Source: Bacillota bacterium (GTDB lineage Bacteria; Bacillota; Clostridia; Acetivibrionales; DSM-1351). Taken from it: a stretch of 64,000 nt of DNA. Shown piece after piece: positions 7,733 through 16,233 of the stretch (its first letter is position 1; every line of letters begins with the position of its first letter). Below the pieces are notes generated by a model, which did not search any database, was not told where the DNA came from, and was given only the letters and a program-made list of their open reading frames with translations. A program made the translations under genes and the position numbers. The stretch spans positions 1-64,000 of the forward strand of contig JAEZKZ010000045.1 in NCBI GenBank assembly GCA_023415305.1, written 5' to 3'.

Positions 7733-8188
7733 GTGAATTTGGAAATTACCAGAGCATGTCAAGAAGATGCCTCGGAACTGATTGAAGCAAGAAATAAGAG
7801 CTTCTATGACGACTACGTCAAATTTGGAGATTGTCCGGGCTATCATATCCCTTTGGAGGATATGATAGATAAGATAAGAGATTTTTTTGTATTTAAAATC
7901 CTGCATGAAGGTAAAATTATAGGGGATATATCTGTTAATAAGCTTGGAGAGGGTTATTACTGGATAGGCTGTCTTGAAATTATTCCGGAATATCAGAATA
8001 AAGGGCTTGGGTCAAAAGTATTAGGCTACATAGATGCCGAATTTCCTGATGCAAAAAGGTGGGGCTTGGATACGCCGGTCCAAAACGAAAGAAATTGTAG
8101 ATTTTATGAGAAAATGGGTTTTTTAATGGTTGAAGATAATGAAATAACCGGAAAGCTCACCTTGCGGTTATATGAGAAGAGACTGTAA
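7733..8188 (+). CDS. GNAT-family N-acetyltransferase
   Basis: 151-residue GCN5-related acetyltransferase that transfers acetyl from acetyl-CoA to an amine; the substrate is unknown. The acetyl-CoA loop is QNKGLGSK in LEIIPEYQNKGLG, preceded by the beta4 strand YYWIGCLEI, and the C-terminal CRFYEKMGF motif is typical. I chose GTG 7733 because AGGGAG (7719-7724) stands eight bases upstream; a GTG at 7724 would overlap that ribosome site. It is single and not clearly part of an operon. It lies between the metNIQ terminator and the convergent ABC operon. Confidence 0.85.
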   Translation: MNLEITRACQEDASELIEARNKSFYDDYVKFGDCPGYHIPLEDMIDKIRDFFVFKILHEGKIIGDISVNKLGEGYYWIGCLEIIPEYQNKGLGSKVLGYIDAEFPDAKRWGLDTPVQNERNCRFYEKMGFLMVEDNEITGKLTLRLYEKRL

Positions 8189-8245
8189 ATCAATTGAAAG
8201 GTTACATAACTAAAATTTATCCATCACAAAGCATAAGAATTGGTA

Positions 8246-8296
8246 AACCCCCGAATATGGACTGGGCCGCAGAGCTCACCTCACATGCCGGGGGTT
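8246..8296 (-). terminator. Shared or reverse terminator hairpin between convergent genes
   Basis: AACCCCCG (8246-8253) pairs exactly with CGGGGGTT (8289-8296) around a 35-nt loop that is itself GC-rich. It lies just downstream of the reverse ABC operon and also follows the acetyltransferase gene. The large loop is unusual for an intrinsic terminator. Confidence 0.5.
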
Positions 8297-8327
8297 CTTT
8301 ATGTATTACATATCAGCTTTAAGCATA

Positions 8328-9317
8328 TTACTTCATAGCTTTTTCAGCATAGGTGTTGTCAACTACCTTGTCATAGGCGGCCTTCTGCTTCAGCTGACCC
8401 GCCTGATCCATTACCGTCTGCAGCAGATTGAAGGAGGCTTCCTTCATAATAGGGTCCTTACACCAGGCATCTATATCCTTGTATCTTTTTGCAACTGTCT
8501 CCAATACTGCTAGATCGGTGTCAGGGAAGGAGGATTTTACTGCTTCGGCGATTTCCTTTGGAGAATGGGTGTCAACCCATTTCTGACCCTTATAGATGGC
8601 ATCTGTGAATTTCTGGATGGTATCCTTGTTCCTTTCTATGTAGCTTTTTTTTGCAAAATATGCCGTATAAGGGATTTCTCCGCTTTCCTGACCCACTGAT
8701 GCGAGAATATGGCCTTTACCTTCCTTTTCCAGTAATGAGGCTGTAGGCTCAAAAAGTGTTACATAATTTCCTTTACCTCCAGTGAAAGCTCCGGCCATTA
8801 ATGCAAATTGTATACTTGTATCCACGTCAACATCCTTGCCGGGTACCAGTCCATTCTTATTAAGTACATATTCAAGGGTCATTTCAGGAACACCGCCCTT
8901 ACGGCCTCCAATAATACTCTTATCCTTCAGATCACTCCATTTAAAGCCGGGCTCAGGCTCTCTGCCTACAAGGAAGGAACCGTCTCTTTTGGTTAGCTGC
9001 GCAAAGACGACAGAATAATCCTCCTTACCCTCGTTATAAACGTAAATACTTGCCTCGGGACCAGCAAAGCCTATATCGCATTGTCCTGACAAAACTGCTG
9101 TCATTACCTTGTCAGCTCCCTGGCCATTCTGTAACTCAACCTCAAGTCCAACGTCGCTGAAAAAGCCTTTGTTGATTGCAACATACTGAGGTGCATAGAA
9201 TACTGAATGGGTCACTTCACTTAATACTACTTTGGTCTTTTGCTCATTTGCTCCACATGCGCATAAAACAAAGCTCACGCATAGGAAAACCGCCATAACA
9301 AGACATAATTTTCTCAC
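8328..9317 (-). CDS. ABC transporter substrate-binding lipoprotein, NMT1/SsuA-like
   Basis: 329-residue extracellular solute-binding lipoprotein. The signal segment ends in a lipobox-like LCAC followed by GANEQ. The mature domain starts VVLSEVTHSVFYAPQYVAINKGFF and continues VELQNGQGADKVMTAVLSGQCDIGFAGPEA, the pattern of the NMT1/ThiY, SsuA and TauA families that bind thiamine precursors, sulfonates, taurine or nitrate. The sequence alone does not fix the ligand; no TPP riboswitch is upstream. The start GTG at 9317 is set by GGAGG five bases before it; an in-frame TTG at 9329 overlaps that site. It is the last gene of a three-gene reverse operon with permease and ATPase. Proximity to methionine genes makes a sulfur compound possible, which is inference. 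Confidence 0.85.
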   Translation of the reverse strand: MRKLCLVMAVFLCVSFVLCACGANEQKTKVVLSEVTHSVFYAPQYVAINKGFFSDVGLEVELQNGQGADKVMTAVLSGQCDIGFAGPEASIYVYNEGKEDYSVVFAQLTKRDGSFLVGREPEPGFKWSDLKDKSIIGGRKGGVPEMTLEYVLNKNGLVPGKDVDVDTSIQFALMAGAFTGGKGNYVTLFEPTASLLEKEGKGHILASVGQESGEIPYTAYFAKKSYIERNKDTIQKFTDAIYKGQKWVDTHSPKEIAEAVKSSFPDTDLAVLETVAKRYKDIDAWCKDPIMKEASFNLLQTVMDQAGQLKQKAAYDKVVDNTYAEKAMK

Positions 9318-9421
9318 ACTTACCTCCAATCTGTGTGCCGGTGCACGCCGCTGATTACTAACTGTTAAATATCTAAACGGATATCCTTATCGATACCCAA
9401 AGCATATCTTTTATTTACATG

Positions 9422-10237
9422 CTATATATGATTCCTTATGAGCAGCTGCTGGAGCAGCACGACGGCTTTATACATTATTCCGGCTGCTATGCATAGGATT
9501 ATGACACTGGCCATAACCAGATCCAGCTGAAACACCTGACCACCGTAAACGATAAGATACCCCAATCCGGATTTTGATACCAGAAATTCTCCAACTATTA
9601 CTCCGACCCAGGAAAGTCCCACATTGATTTTCAGTGAATTGATAATTACCGGCAGGTTTGCAGGAAAGACGACCTTGGAAAAGGTCTGGAGCCTTCGTGC
9701 TCCAAAGGTTTTCACAAGCTTGATCTGTTCTTCGTCGGTTGCCATAAACCCGTTAAGTACCTCCAGAATGGAAACGATTAAAGATATTGCAAGAGCTATT
9801 ACAATAATGGACGTTGTTCCGGCGCCAAACCAGACAATAAATATTGGACCCAGCGCTATTTTCGGCAAACTGTTCAATATGACCAGATATGGCTCCAGCA
9901 CCTTGGACAGGAAGTCGGACCACCATAATACAATTGCTATAACTGTGCCCAGCAAGGTTCCGGAAATAAAGCCCACGATAGTCTCAAAGCAGGTTACCCC
10001 AATATGTTGAAACAACTGCCCCTCATGGTACAGGCGTACTACAGTATTTATTATTCTGGAGGGCTGACTCGTTATAAACGGGTCAATCATTTTTAAACGT
10101 GCCGCAATTTCCCAGACAGCAACAAACACTATTAAAAGCATTAGCTGCGTCAAAGTTATAAGGAATCTTCTTCGCTTTCTGCGCTTGAGATATTCCACTC
10201 TTTCTTTTGATGGATTAATTTCAAAGTGTTTAGACAT
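9422..10237 (-). CDS. ABC transporter permease, SsuC/TauC/ThiX-like
   Basis: 271-residue inner-membrane permease with about six transmembrane segments. The N-terminus is highly basic (YLKRRKRRRFLI), then VAVWEIAARLKMIDPFITSQPSRI, typical of SsuC-like proteins. The coupling EAA-type loop is VKTFGARRLQTFSKVVFPANLP. I favour the ATG at 10237 (MSKHFEI); an ATG two codons upstream (10243) is also possible because the ribosome site GGAAGGAG fits either imperfectly. The start lies inside the last codons of the ATPase gene, so the two are coupled. It pairs with the NMT1-type binding protein downstream. Confidence 0.85.
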   Translation of the reverse strand: MSKHFEINPSKERVEYLKRRKRRRFLITLTQLMLLIVFVAVWEIAARLKMIDPFITSQPSRIINTVVRLYHEGQLFQHIGVTCFETIVGFISGTLLGTVIAIVLWWSDFLSKVLEPYLVILNSLPKIALGPIFIVWFGAGTTSIIVIALAISLIVSILEVLNGFMATDEEQIKLVKTFGARRLQTFSKVVFPANLPVIINSLKINVGLSWVGVIVGEFLVSKSGLGYLIVYGGQVFQLDLVMASVIILCIAAGIMYKAVVLLQQLLIRNHI

Positions 10238-10997
10238 GTACATCCAGCTCCTTCCATATGGTATTGAAATAATGCCTGAATTCGGGAGCTTCTCTGCTGG
10301 AGAAAGGAGTTCTGACCGGACAGGTAAGTTTGATTTCATGTATGCTTTTTATGGTGGCCGGCCGGTTGGATAAGACAACAACCCTGTCTGCCATACTTAT
10401 ACTTTCAGCTATATCATGAGTTACCAGAATAGCGGTTTTATTTTCTTTTTTTATTATTGAGTAAATATCCTCTGCAACTGCCAGTCTGGTCTGGTAATCC
10501 AGTGCAGAAAATGCTTCGTCCAGAAGCAGTATTTCGGGCTTCAGGGCGAGAGTTCTGATAAGTGCAGCTCTCTGTCTCATTCCACCTGATAATTGAGAGG
10601 GATACTTGTTCCTGAAATCATATAAATTATAAGTCTTTAAAAGGTGACTGACGTATTCAATATTATCAGCTTTTTTTATTTTTTTGATTTCCAGACCAAG
10701 CATTACATTTTGAAGAATCGTTCTCCATTCGAATAGGTAGTCCTTTTGAAGCATATAGCCTATATTGCCACAGGTACCTGTTATTTCACACCCGTTAATG
10801 AGAATATTTCCGGCAGAAGGCTTTAATAGGCCTGCCACTATGGATAGCAGGGTGGATTTCCCGCAGCCGCTGGGGCCTACAATGCAAATAAACTCACCCC
10901 TTAATATCCCAAGATTAATATTGGTTATGGCAGGTATTTCGCCATTGGGTGACTGGTAGTTCATACCGATATTATTTACTTCAACTATGTAAGACAA
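10230..10997 (-). CDS. ABC transporter ATP-binding protein, SsuB/TauB-like
   Basis: 255-residue cytoplasmic ATPase. Walker A is GPSGCGKST, the signature LSGGMRQR, Walker B ILLLDEAFSALDYQT, and the H-loop LVTHDIAES. The Q-loop region GYMLQKDYLFEWRTILQN resembles the nitrate/sulfonate/taurine ATPase group. Translation appears to start at TTG 10997: AGGAGA lies nine bases upstream and no ATG is nearby. It is the first gene of the reverse operon ATPase-permease-binding protein. Confidence 0.87.
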   Translation of the reverse strand: MSYIVEVNNIGMNYQSPNGEIPAITNINLGILRGEFICIVGPSGCGKSTLLSIVAGLLKPSAGNILINGCEITGTCGNIGYMLQKDYLFEWRTILQNVMLGLEIKKIKKADNIEYVSHLLKTYNLYDFRNKYPSQLSGGMRQRAALIRTLALKPEILLLDEAFSALDYQTRLAVAEDIYSIIKKENKTAILVTHDIAESISMADRVVVLSNRPATIKSIHEIKLTCPVRTPFSSREAPEFRHYFNTIWKELDVHV

Positions 10998-11335
10998 GGT
11001 TTAACATCTCCTGCCACGACTAGAACGCAAATTATTTTCTAATACAGTATATAGACTCAACAGGGATTTGGTTAAAAATTTTTGGATTAGTTTTATAACA
11101 GCGTTTACAACCAAATACTGTGATCAAATTTGACAGCAAAAAATCCGGGAGTGGACCTCCCGGATTTTTTAGGGTGATGAAATTCATTATATACGGTACC
11201 ATTACTATATCTTTGCTGAATATACTTTTACCTGTTGCACTTTTGCTTCCCTCTTGGTTATATATCGGGAAAAAGCTGTCACCAAGTAAATTTCTGACTT
11301 ACTTATTAATACACCATTTAGAGTTAAACGCACTA
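10998..11335. other. Intergenic region between the reverse ABC operon and the deacetylase gene
   Basis: The only clear structure is the terminator at 11138-11170. The stretch 11171-11335 holds hydrophobic plus-strand codons but no ribosome site, and an open frame there would have to read through the terminator, so I do not call a gene. The minus-strand promoter of the ABC operon should lie within 10998-11100 but has no near-consensus boxes. Confidence 0.5.
11138..11170 (-). terminator. Strong bidirectional intrinsic terminator
   Basis: A 14-bp perfect stem (AAAAAATCCGGGAG with CTCCCGGATTTTTT) closes a 5-nt loop and carries A6/T6 ends, so it works on either strand. On the minus strand it would end the deacetylase transcript before the ABC operon begins. 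Confidence 0.85.
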
Positions 11336-12232
11336 TCATGGACATATTTTCTTAAAAAACTTTTCGGTAGGTATGCCATGGGGTCTGTTGTAACGCTTTA
11401 GTCCATAAAGGGGATCTTTTTTTTCTTTATTTATCAGATTTACACCTTCTAAACATGTAAGGGTAGCTTTAAACCCCATTTCTTTAAGTATTTCATTGGA
11501 ATCCTTGCTTATTGCACCAAAGGGATAGGTAAAAGTATTTGGTGTTATACCGCAGGTGGCGTTCAACTTGTTTTGAAGCTTCATAACATCCGAAACAAGC
11601 ATACTCCGATAACTTTCCAGGGATTCTCCTTTTAGTCTTTTTGCGCCGTTTCTTTTGCTAATATGGTGAAGGTCATATGAATGGTTCTGAATTTCAAAAT
11701 AACCCGAATCACTCATAGCTTTTATTTGATCCCAGGATACATGTGCATAGGCAGGATCGCTTGTGGGATATGGTTCTTTTGAAAAAGCCTCTGTAAATGA
11801 TCCGATAATTGAAACTACTGCCTTCATATTATACTTTTTTAATACAGGTTGACCATATAAATAATTATTTAAATTCCCGTCATCAAAGGTAATAATAACG
11901 GGATTAAGTGGAATATCACCATTGTTGTATACATAATTAATAAGATCTGTCATTGTGATAGAATTATATTTATGTTCGCTCAAGTACCTGATATCATTCT
12001 CAAATTCCTCGGGAGTAATCACATATTTGCCCAAATGCGAATTCTTTAAAATACTGTGATACATAATAATTGGAACCGCAATGCCATCTTCTGTTATTTG
12101 ACCTCCCCGCACTTCTGCAAAAGTATTTGTCGCACTGGAGTATATAATAACCGAAGAAATAATAAGGATAAATAAGGTGGTAAACACAAGCACAATATAC
12201 TTTAATAGATTTTTACCAGATAAAAGCTTCAT
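11336..12232 (-). CDS. Polysaccharide deacetylase family protein (NodB domain), membrane-anchored
   Basis: 298-residue protein with an N-terminal transmembrane anchor (LLKYIVLVFTTLFILIISSV) and an extracellular NodB/CE4 domain that removes N- or O-acetyl groups from peptidoglycan or other glycans. Motif 1 is TFDDG with the catalytic and metal aspartates, motif 2 is NHSYDLH with the metal histidines, and TYPFGA is a later family motif. Start: ATG 12232, with GAGG eight bases upstream. The preceding gene on the same strand, an M23 peptidase, ends 17 bp before, so the two form an envelope-remodelling operon. The exact substrate is unknown. Confidence 0.87.
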   Translation of the reverse strand: MKLLSGKNLLKYIVLVFTTLFILIISSVIIYSSATNTFAEVRGGQITEDGIAVPIIMYHSILKNSHLGKYVITPEEFENDIRYLSEHKYNSITMTDLINYVYNNGDIPLNPVIITFDDGNLNNYLYGQPVLKKYNMKAVVSIIGSFTEAFSKEPYPTSDPAYAHVSWDQIKAMSDSGYFEIQNHSYDLHHISKRNGAKRLKGESLESYRSMLVSDVMKLQNKLNATCGITPNTFTYPFGAISKDSNEILKEMGFKATLTCLEGVNLINKEKKDPLYGLKRYNRPHGIPTEKFFKKICP

Positions 12233-12249
12233 TGATAACACCTCAATTG

Positions 12250-13323
12250 TTAAAAGTCATAGCCGCTGTGTGGTTCCATAATGTCATATACCCTGTAGTA
12301 GTCACGGGTTTCCTCATCCTTAACCACAGCTGACCTGTTTTTCTGCAAAAGGTTTACAATTTCATATACATTAATCCAAAGCTCATTTACACATTCCTTT
12401 TGTGACTCGTCAAAAATGATTTGCATACCGAAATGCAGGTGGGGGGTGGTGATGTTATTTACATTTTCTCTGGTGCTGTAACCGGTCATACCCAGGTAAC
12501 CTATGACATCCCCTGCCTTAACAATTTTCCCCTCATACATGTCGGAATGGAAGGGTCTGTCCTTCCTCAGATGGGCATAATAATAGTATCTCTTCTGGTC
12601 AAAGCTCCTGATTCCAATTCTCCAACCGCCGTACATGTTCCAGCCCATTACTTCAACAATTCCTGACTCAACCGCCATGATAGGCGTTCCAATTGAGCCC
12701 ATAAGATCGTTTCCAAGGTGCTTTCTGGCGTATCCGAAAGTACGACCGCTGCCGAAGTCATCATAATGGCTGAAGCTATAGCCCCTGGCAATTGGTGAAA
12801 ATACCTTCAAACCATATTTCTTTTCCCATTTCATTCCTCCGTCGCTGTCAGAATCTTTAACCTGAATTTCATATTCGCCGACAAAATTGCCGAGGATTGC
12901 ATTATAAGCTTCATGATAGTAATTGTAATATTTCATTTTTTCGGTTAACTGCTCGATTTTCTGACCGTTATTGAGCTTTGAAACAAGCTCATCCATATCC
13001 TTGGATTTATATTTCTTAAAATCTCCTCCGTATTTAGTTGCCAGGTAGGCTAACAGTTCCACCCAATTCAATTTGACGTCCTTGCCGTAGGATTTTACGT
13101 CAAGAGTGAGAGCTTTTTCCATGGCAGAATAACTTGCATTGAACTCAACCCATTTTATGAACTTTTTCTGTTCTTTTGACTCGGTGGAATCAGAGGTTAT
13201 TGAAAATGTCTGATTGCTGTCAATATTTACAACAAAGGTTGATACTGTAAGTAGTACAAGTATCAATACAAAGGCAATTATTATTTTATATATTCTTTTT
13301 CCGGAGTAAAAAATATTATGCAA
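12250..13323 (-). CDS. M23 (LytM-type) metallopeptidase, membrane-anchored
   Basis: 357-residue protein with one N-terminal transmembrane segment (IIIAFVLILVLLTVSTFVV) and a C-terminal M23 peptidase domain facing outward. Zinc-site motifs HLGNDLMG (HxxxD) and HLHFG (HxH) are present, so the domain looks catalytically competent. The family cleaves peptidoglycan cross-bridges or stem peptides, and some members act in sporulation. The middle 70-200 region is charged and predicted helical. Start: TTG 13323, after GGAAGGTGG with seven bases of spacing; no ATG fits better. It is followed closely by the deacetylase gene. Whether this is sporulation-related cannot be told. Confidence 0.85.
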   Translation of the reverse strand: MHNIFYSGKRIYKIIIAFVLILVLLTVSTFVVNIDSNQTFSITSDSTESKEQKKFIKWVEFNASYSAMEKALTLDVKSYGKDVKLNWVELLAYLATKYGGDFKKYKSKDMDELVSKLNNGQKIEQLTEKMKYYNYYHEAYNAILGNFVGEYEIQVKDSDSDGGMKWEKKYGLKVFSPIARGYSFSHYDDFGSGRTFGYARKHLGNDLMGSIGTPIMAVESGIVEVMGWNMYGGWRIGIRSFDQKRYYYYAHLRKDRPFHSDMYEGKIVKAGDVIGYLGMTGYSTRENVNNITTPHLHFGMQIIFDESQKECVNELWINVYEIVNLLQKNRSAVVKDEETRDYYRVYDIMEPHSGYDF

Positions 13324-13541
13324 TTAAGGGCCACCTTCCCACTGTGAAATAATATAAAATCAAAACTACTATTAAATTTATGCTGTTTAATCAAAACATA
13401 TCCTTGTAACCACAAAAAATCTTCTGTAATATTTTTCAATAAATTAATGATTTACTTTAATAAAGTTATGAAGTAAAATACCATATGTAAGTAATTTAAT
13501 AGGCAATTATGTAAATTAATTAATCAGTTAGAGAGAAAAGT

Positions 13542-13667
13542 GCCAAAGAGAACTTTGGCTGTGCCTTAACTTATAGACAGTTAAGGTAAATTGTGAAGGG
13601 ATGAATTTCAATACATTTTGTGGCCACAATGGTGGCTCAAAGCCGTAAAACGGCTTAGGAGGTTAAT
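13542..13667 (+). ncRNA. Structured leader RNA (copy B) upstream of the amino-acid ABC operon
   Basis: Four hairpins in series: GCCAAAG-AGAA-CTTTGGC (13542-13559), CCTTAAC...GTTAAGG (13564-13586), GCCAC-AATG-GTGGC (13623-13636) and AAGCCG-TAAAA-CGGCTT (13640-13656), then AGGAGG (13657-13662) and ATG 13668. The segment from CATTTTGTGG to the start aligns with leader A at 2780-2831. Both last hairpins keep pairing through base exchanges (GCCG/CGGC to GCCAC/GTGGC, AAGCCA/TGGCTT to AAGCCG/CGGCTT). A weak promoter TTTACT-17 bp-TAAAAT (13451-13479) could start it. The rest of the 13324-13541 gap shows nothing else. Confidence 0.6.
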
Positions 13668-14555
13668 ATGAAAAAGAGGTCTTTAATTAAGGTTTTAGCA
13701 TGTGTAATGGCAGCAGCATTTACTTTTGCAGGCTGTGGAGCAGAGCAGGGAGCATCAACAGCGTCATCTACTGAAGCTGCAGAAAGTACAGCGGCTGTTT
13801 CAACCGCTGCAGAATCAACTGCTGCAGCTGATTTATCATGGGAAAAGGTAAAGGAAAAGGGAGAATTTGTTCTTGGCTTGGATGAGAGCTTTCCTCCAAT
13901 GGGCTTCAGAGATGAAAACAACAATATTGTAGGATACGATGTTGAGCTAGCTCAGGAAGTAGCTAACAGACTTGGTGTTAAATTAAAACTTCAGCCTATA
14001 AACTGGGATACAAAGGAACAGGAACTCAACACAGGAAACATAGACTGTATCTGGAATGGTTTCACTATAACTAAAGAAAGAAAAGAAAACATACTTTTTT
14101 CTGACCCATATATGAATAACCAACAGGTGCTGGTTGTTTTGGCGGATTCAAAATTCAATACTCTTGCTGACCTGAAGGATAAGTCTGTCGCATTGCAGGC
14201 AGCCTCCAGTGCAGCAGACGCATTGAAGAGTAAAGCTGATTTTAAGGCTACACTTAAGGAAGTTGTTGAATTAAAGGATAATAACCTATGTCTTATGGAT
14301 TTAAAGACAGGTAATGTTGATGCCGTTGCGATGGATGAGATAGTTGCTAGATACTATATTTCTATGAAGAGTGAAAAGTACAGGGTACTTGACGAGGGCC
14401 TTTCGGGTGAGGAGTACGGTATTGGTTTCAGAAAGACTGATGTTCAGCTTATGACCAAGGTTAATGATGCATTAAAGGAAATGGCAAAGGATGGTAAAAT
14501 TGCTGAAATATCAAACAAATGGTTCAGCAAGGATATATCCATTATAGGAAAATAA
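13668..14555 (+). CDS. Polar amino-acid ABC transporter substrate-binding lipoprotein (cystine-type suspected)
   Basis: 295-residue binding lipoprotein: signal peptide, lipobox FAGC, an Ala/Ser/Thr-rich linker to about residue 50, then an SBP_bac_3 domain. Family segments are VLGLDESFPPMGFRDENNNIVGYDVELAQEV, FTITKERKENILFSDPY and the C-terminal EISNKWFSKD. The family binds polar or charged amino acids (Gln, Arg, His, cystine). Leader B, shared with the Cys/Met PLP enzyme, suggests cystine or another sulfur amino acid, which is inference. A terminator follows, then permease and ATPase, so the binding protein may be made in excess. Confidence 0.88.
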   Translation: MKKRSLIKVLACVMAAAFTFAGCGAEQGASTASSTEAAESTAAVSTAAESTAAADLSWEKVKEKGEFVLGLDESFPPMGFRDENNNIVGYDVELAQEVANRLGVKLKLQPINWDTKEQELNTGNIDCIWNGFTITKERKENILFSDPYMNNQQVLVVLADSKFNTLADLKDKSVALQAASSAADALKSKADFKATLKEVVELKDNNLCLMDLKTGNVDAVAMDEIVARYYISMKSEKYRVLDEGLSGEEYGIGFRKTDVQLMTKVNDALKEMAKDGKIAEISNKWFSKDISIIGK

Positions 14556-14614
14556 GTTAAAAAAATAAACATTAAATAGACAAAATTAAACGAGTTAGAC
14601 TTAATACTTAGCTG

Positions 14615-14647
14615 AGGCTGATATCGAAAGGTATCAGCCTTGCTTTT
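14615..14647 (+). terminator. Terminator between binding protein and permease genes
   Basis: AGGCTGATATC and GGTATCAGCCT pair around GAAA, with one G-U pair, followed by a short T-stretch (TGCTTTT). Partial readthrough would lower permease and ATPase relative to the binding protein. Confidence 0.65.
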
Positions 14648-14798
14648 GGTAACTATGTTAACTTCGGGAATAATATAAAAGAAATAATATAAAGGGAATA
14701 ATATAAAATGTTGTTGAATGAATTATTTTGTAGATTAAAATAATAAAATTATATATAATTATGTTTACATTTACTGTGTTTATGAGAGGAGATTACTT

Positions 14799-15431
14799 GT
14801 GAAGCTTTTATTGTTATTGGGAGAGGGTATGATTGTAACCGTCCAATTGTTTTTACTTACGCTTATTTTTGCCCTTCCTCTGGGTCTGGTTATTTCTTTT
14901 GGGAGAAGATCAAAAAACTTTATAATAAATGGACTGACAGGTTTATATATTTCAATTATGAGAGGAACACCTCTCATGCTCCAGCTCGTAGCCGTATATT
15001 TCGGGCCTTATTATCTTTTCGGCGGTAAAATAGACAGATTCACTGCTGCCATAATCGCTTTCGCATTGAACTACGCGGCATATTTTGCGGAAATATACAG
15101 AGGCGGAATAGAGTCAATACCGAAGGGCCAATATGAAGCCGGAGAAGTTTTAGGCTTTACTAAATCTCAGGTATTTTTCAAAATTATACTTCCCCAGGTT
15201 GTAAAAAGGATTCTTCCGGCCATAAGCAATGAAGTAATAACACTGGTTAAGGATACCGCATTGGCAACAGCTATTGGAGTTTCTGAAATGTTCAGAGCTG
15301 CTAACAATGAGATGAGCAGGATTGCATCTATCCAACCTTTATTTGTTGCAGGTGTATTCTACTATATAATGAACCTTATGGTAGCTCAGGCATTCGGTTT
15401 TGCAGAGAAAAAGCTGAACTACTATAAATAG
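14799..15431 (+). CDS. Polar amino-acid ABC transporter permease
   Basis: 210-residue inner-membrane permease of the His/Glu/Gln/Arg/opine (HEQRO) family with about five transmembrane segments. YISIMRGTPLMLQL is the classic family motif, AEIYRGGIESIPKGQYEAGEVLGF is the conserved cytoplasmic loop, and IILPQVVKRILPAISNEVI follows it. GTG start with AGAGGA eight bases upstream. The gene lies 44 bp before the ATPase gene and 244 bp after the binding-protein gene. Confidence 0.9.
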   Translation: MKLLLLLGEGMIVTVQLFLLTLIFALPLGLVISFGRRSKNFIINGLTGLYISIMRGTPLMLQLVAVYFGPYYLFGGKIDRFTAAIIAFALNYAAYFAEIYRGGIESIPKGQYEAGEVLGFTKSQVFFKIILPQVVKRILPAISNEVITLVKDTALATAIGVSEMFRAANNEMSRIASIQPLFVAGVFYYIMNLMVAQAFGFAEKKLNYYK

Positions 15432-15474
15432 ATGAGTTTACATAACGGTGTTGTGAAAGGATGATTCGATAATA

Positions 15475-16233
15475 ATGAAAATGATAGAAGCTTCAGATAT
15501 ATATAAGAGTTTCGGAGGAAATTCAGTATTAAGCGGTATTTCTTTTGAGGTTAAGAAAGGAGAGGTGGTTGCTGTAATAGGCCCCTCCGGCTCGGGTAAA
15601 AGTACTCTTTTGAGATGTATCAATCTTCTTGAAAAGATTGACACAGGAAGAATAGCAGTTGAGGACGAGATTATGGTCAATACCAACAGCCATGGAAAAG
15701 CGGAATATGCTGACAAGAACAAGCTGAGGAAAATAAGGCTGAAAATAGGCTTGGTCTTTCAGAATTTTAACCTGTTTCCTCATTTCAATGTTTTAAGAAA
15801 TATTATGGAGGCCCCTGTAAGTGTTACCGGTATCAGTAAACAGGAAGCTCAAAAGACTGCCATGCAGCTTCTTGAGAAGATGGGGCTGGAGGACAAGGCT
15901 GATGCCTACCCCTGCCAATTGTCGGGAGGACAAAGCCAGAGAGTTGCCATTGCAAGAGCTCTTGCATTAAAGCCGGATGTGCTCTTCTTCGACGAACCAA
16001 CCTCTGCCCTTGACCCTGAACTTACCCTTGAAGTAATGAAGGTTATCAGAAAGCTTGCAGAGGAACACATGACAATGGTGGTTGTTACCCATGAAATGGC
16101 ATTTGCCAGGGAAGTGGCAGACAGAGTAATTTTCATGGATAACGGTGTAATAGTAGAAGAGGGTTCTCCGGATGAGCTTTTCAACGACCCCAAAAATGAA
16201 AGAACAAAACTGTTTATTAAGGGATTTTCTTAA
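15475..16233 (+). CDS. Polar amino-acid ABC transporter ATP-binding protein
   Basis: 252-residue ATPase: Walker A GPSGSGKST near residues 39-47, Q-loop GLVFQNFNLFPH, signature LSGGQSQR, Walker B VLFFDEPTSALDPE, H-loop VVTHEMAFA. QNFNLFPHFNVLRNI and the C-terminal EEGSPDELFNDPK are typical for the polar amino-acid group (GlnQ/TcyC-like). The ribosome site is AAAGG about 13 bases upstream, a rather long spacing. Its last 17 bp overlap the end of the convergent EFR1-type gene, so the two transcripts are complementary there. Confidence 0.9.
   Translation: MKMIEASDIYKSFGGNSVLSGISFEVKKGEVVAVIGPSGSGKSTLLRCINLLEKIDTGRIAVEDEIMVNTNSHGKAEYADKNKLRKIRLKIGLVFQNFNLFPHFNVLRNIMEAPVSVTGISKQEAQKTAMQLLEKMGLEDKADAYPCQLSGGQSQRVAIARALALKPDVLFFDEPTSALDPELTLEVMKVIRKLAEEHMTMVVVTHEMAFAREVADRVIFMDNGVIVEEGSPDELFNDPKNERTKLFIKGFS

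Noticed and set aside
8246..8296. Riboswitch formed by the large loop of the hairpin between convergent genes
   Set aside because: It lies at the 3' ends of both neighbours, so it cannot lead either gene; a terminator is the simpler reading.
10998..11100. TPP riboswitch in front of the NMT1-type ABC operon
   Set aside because: No CTGAGA/ACCTGA-type TPP core is visible, so a thiamine-precursor role is not supported by regulation.
11120..11401. Open plus-strand frame of 93 codons with hydrophobic sequence
   Set aside because: It reads straight through the strong 14-bp terminator at 11138-11170, overlaps the end of the deacetylase gene on the other strand and has no ribosome site.
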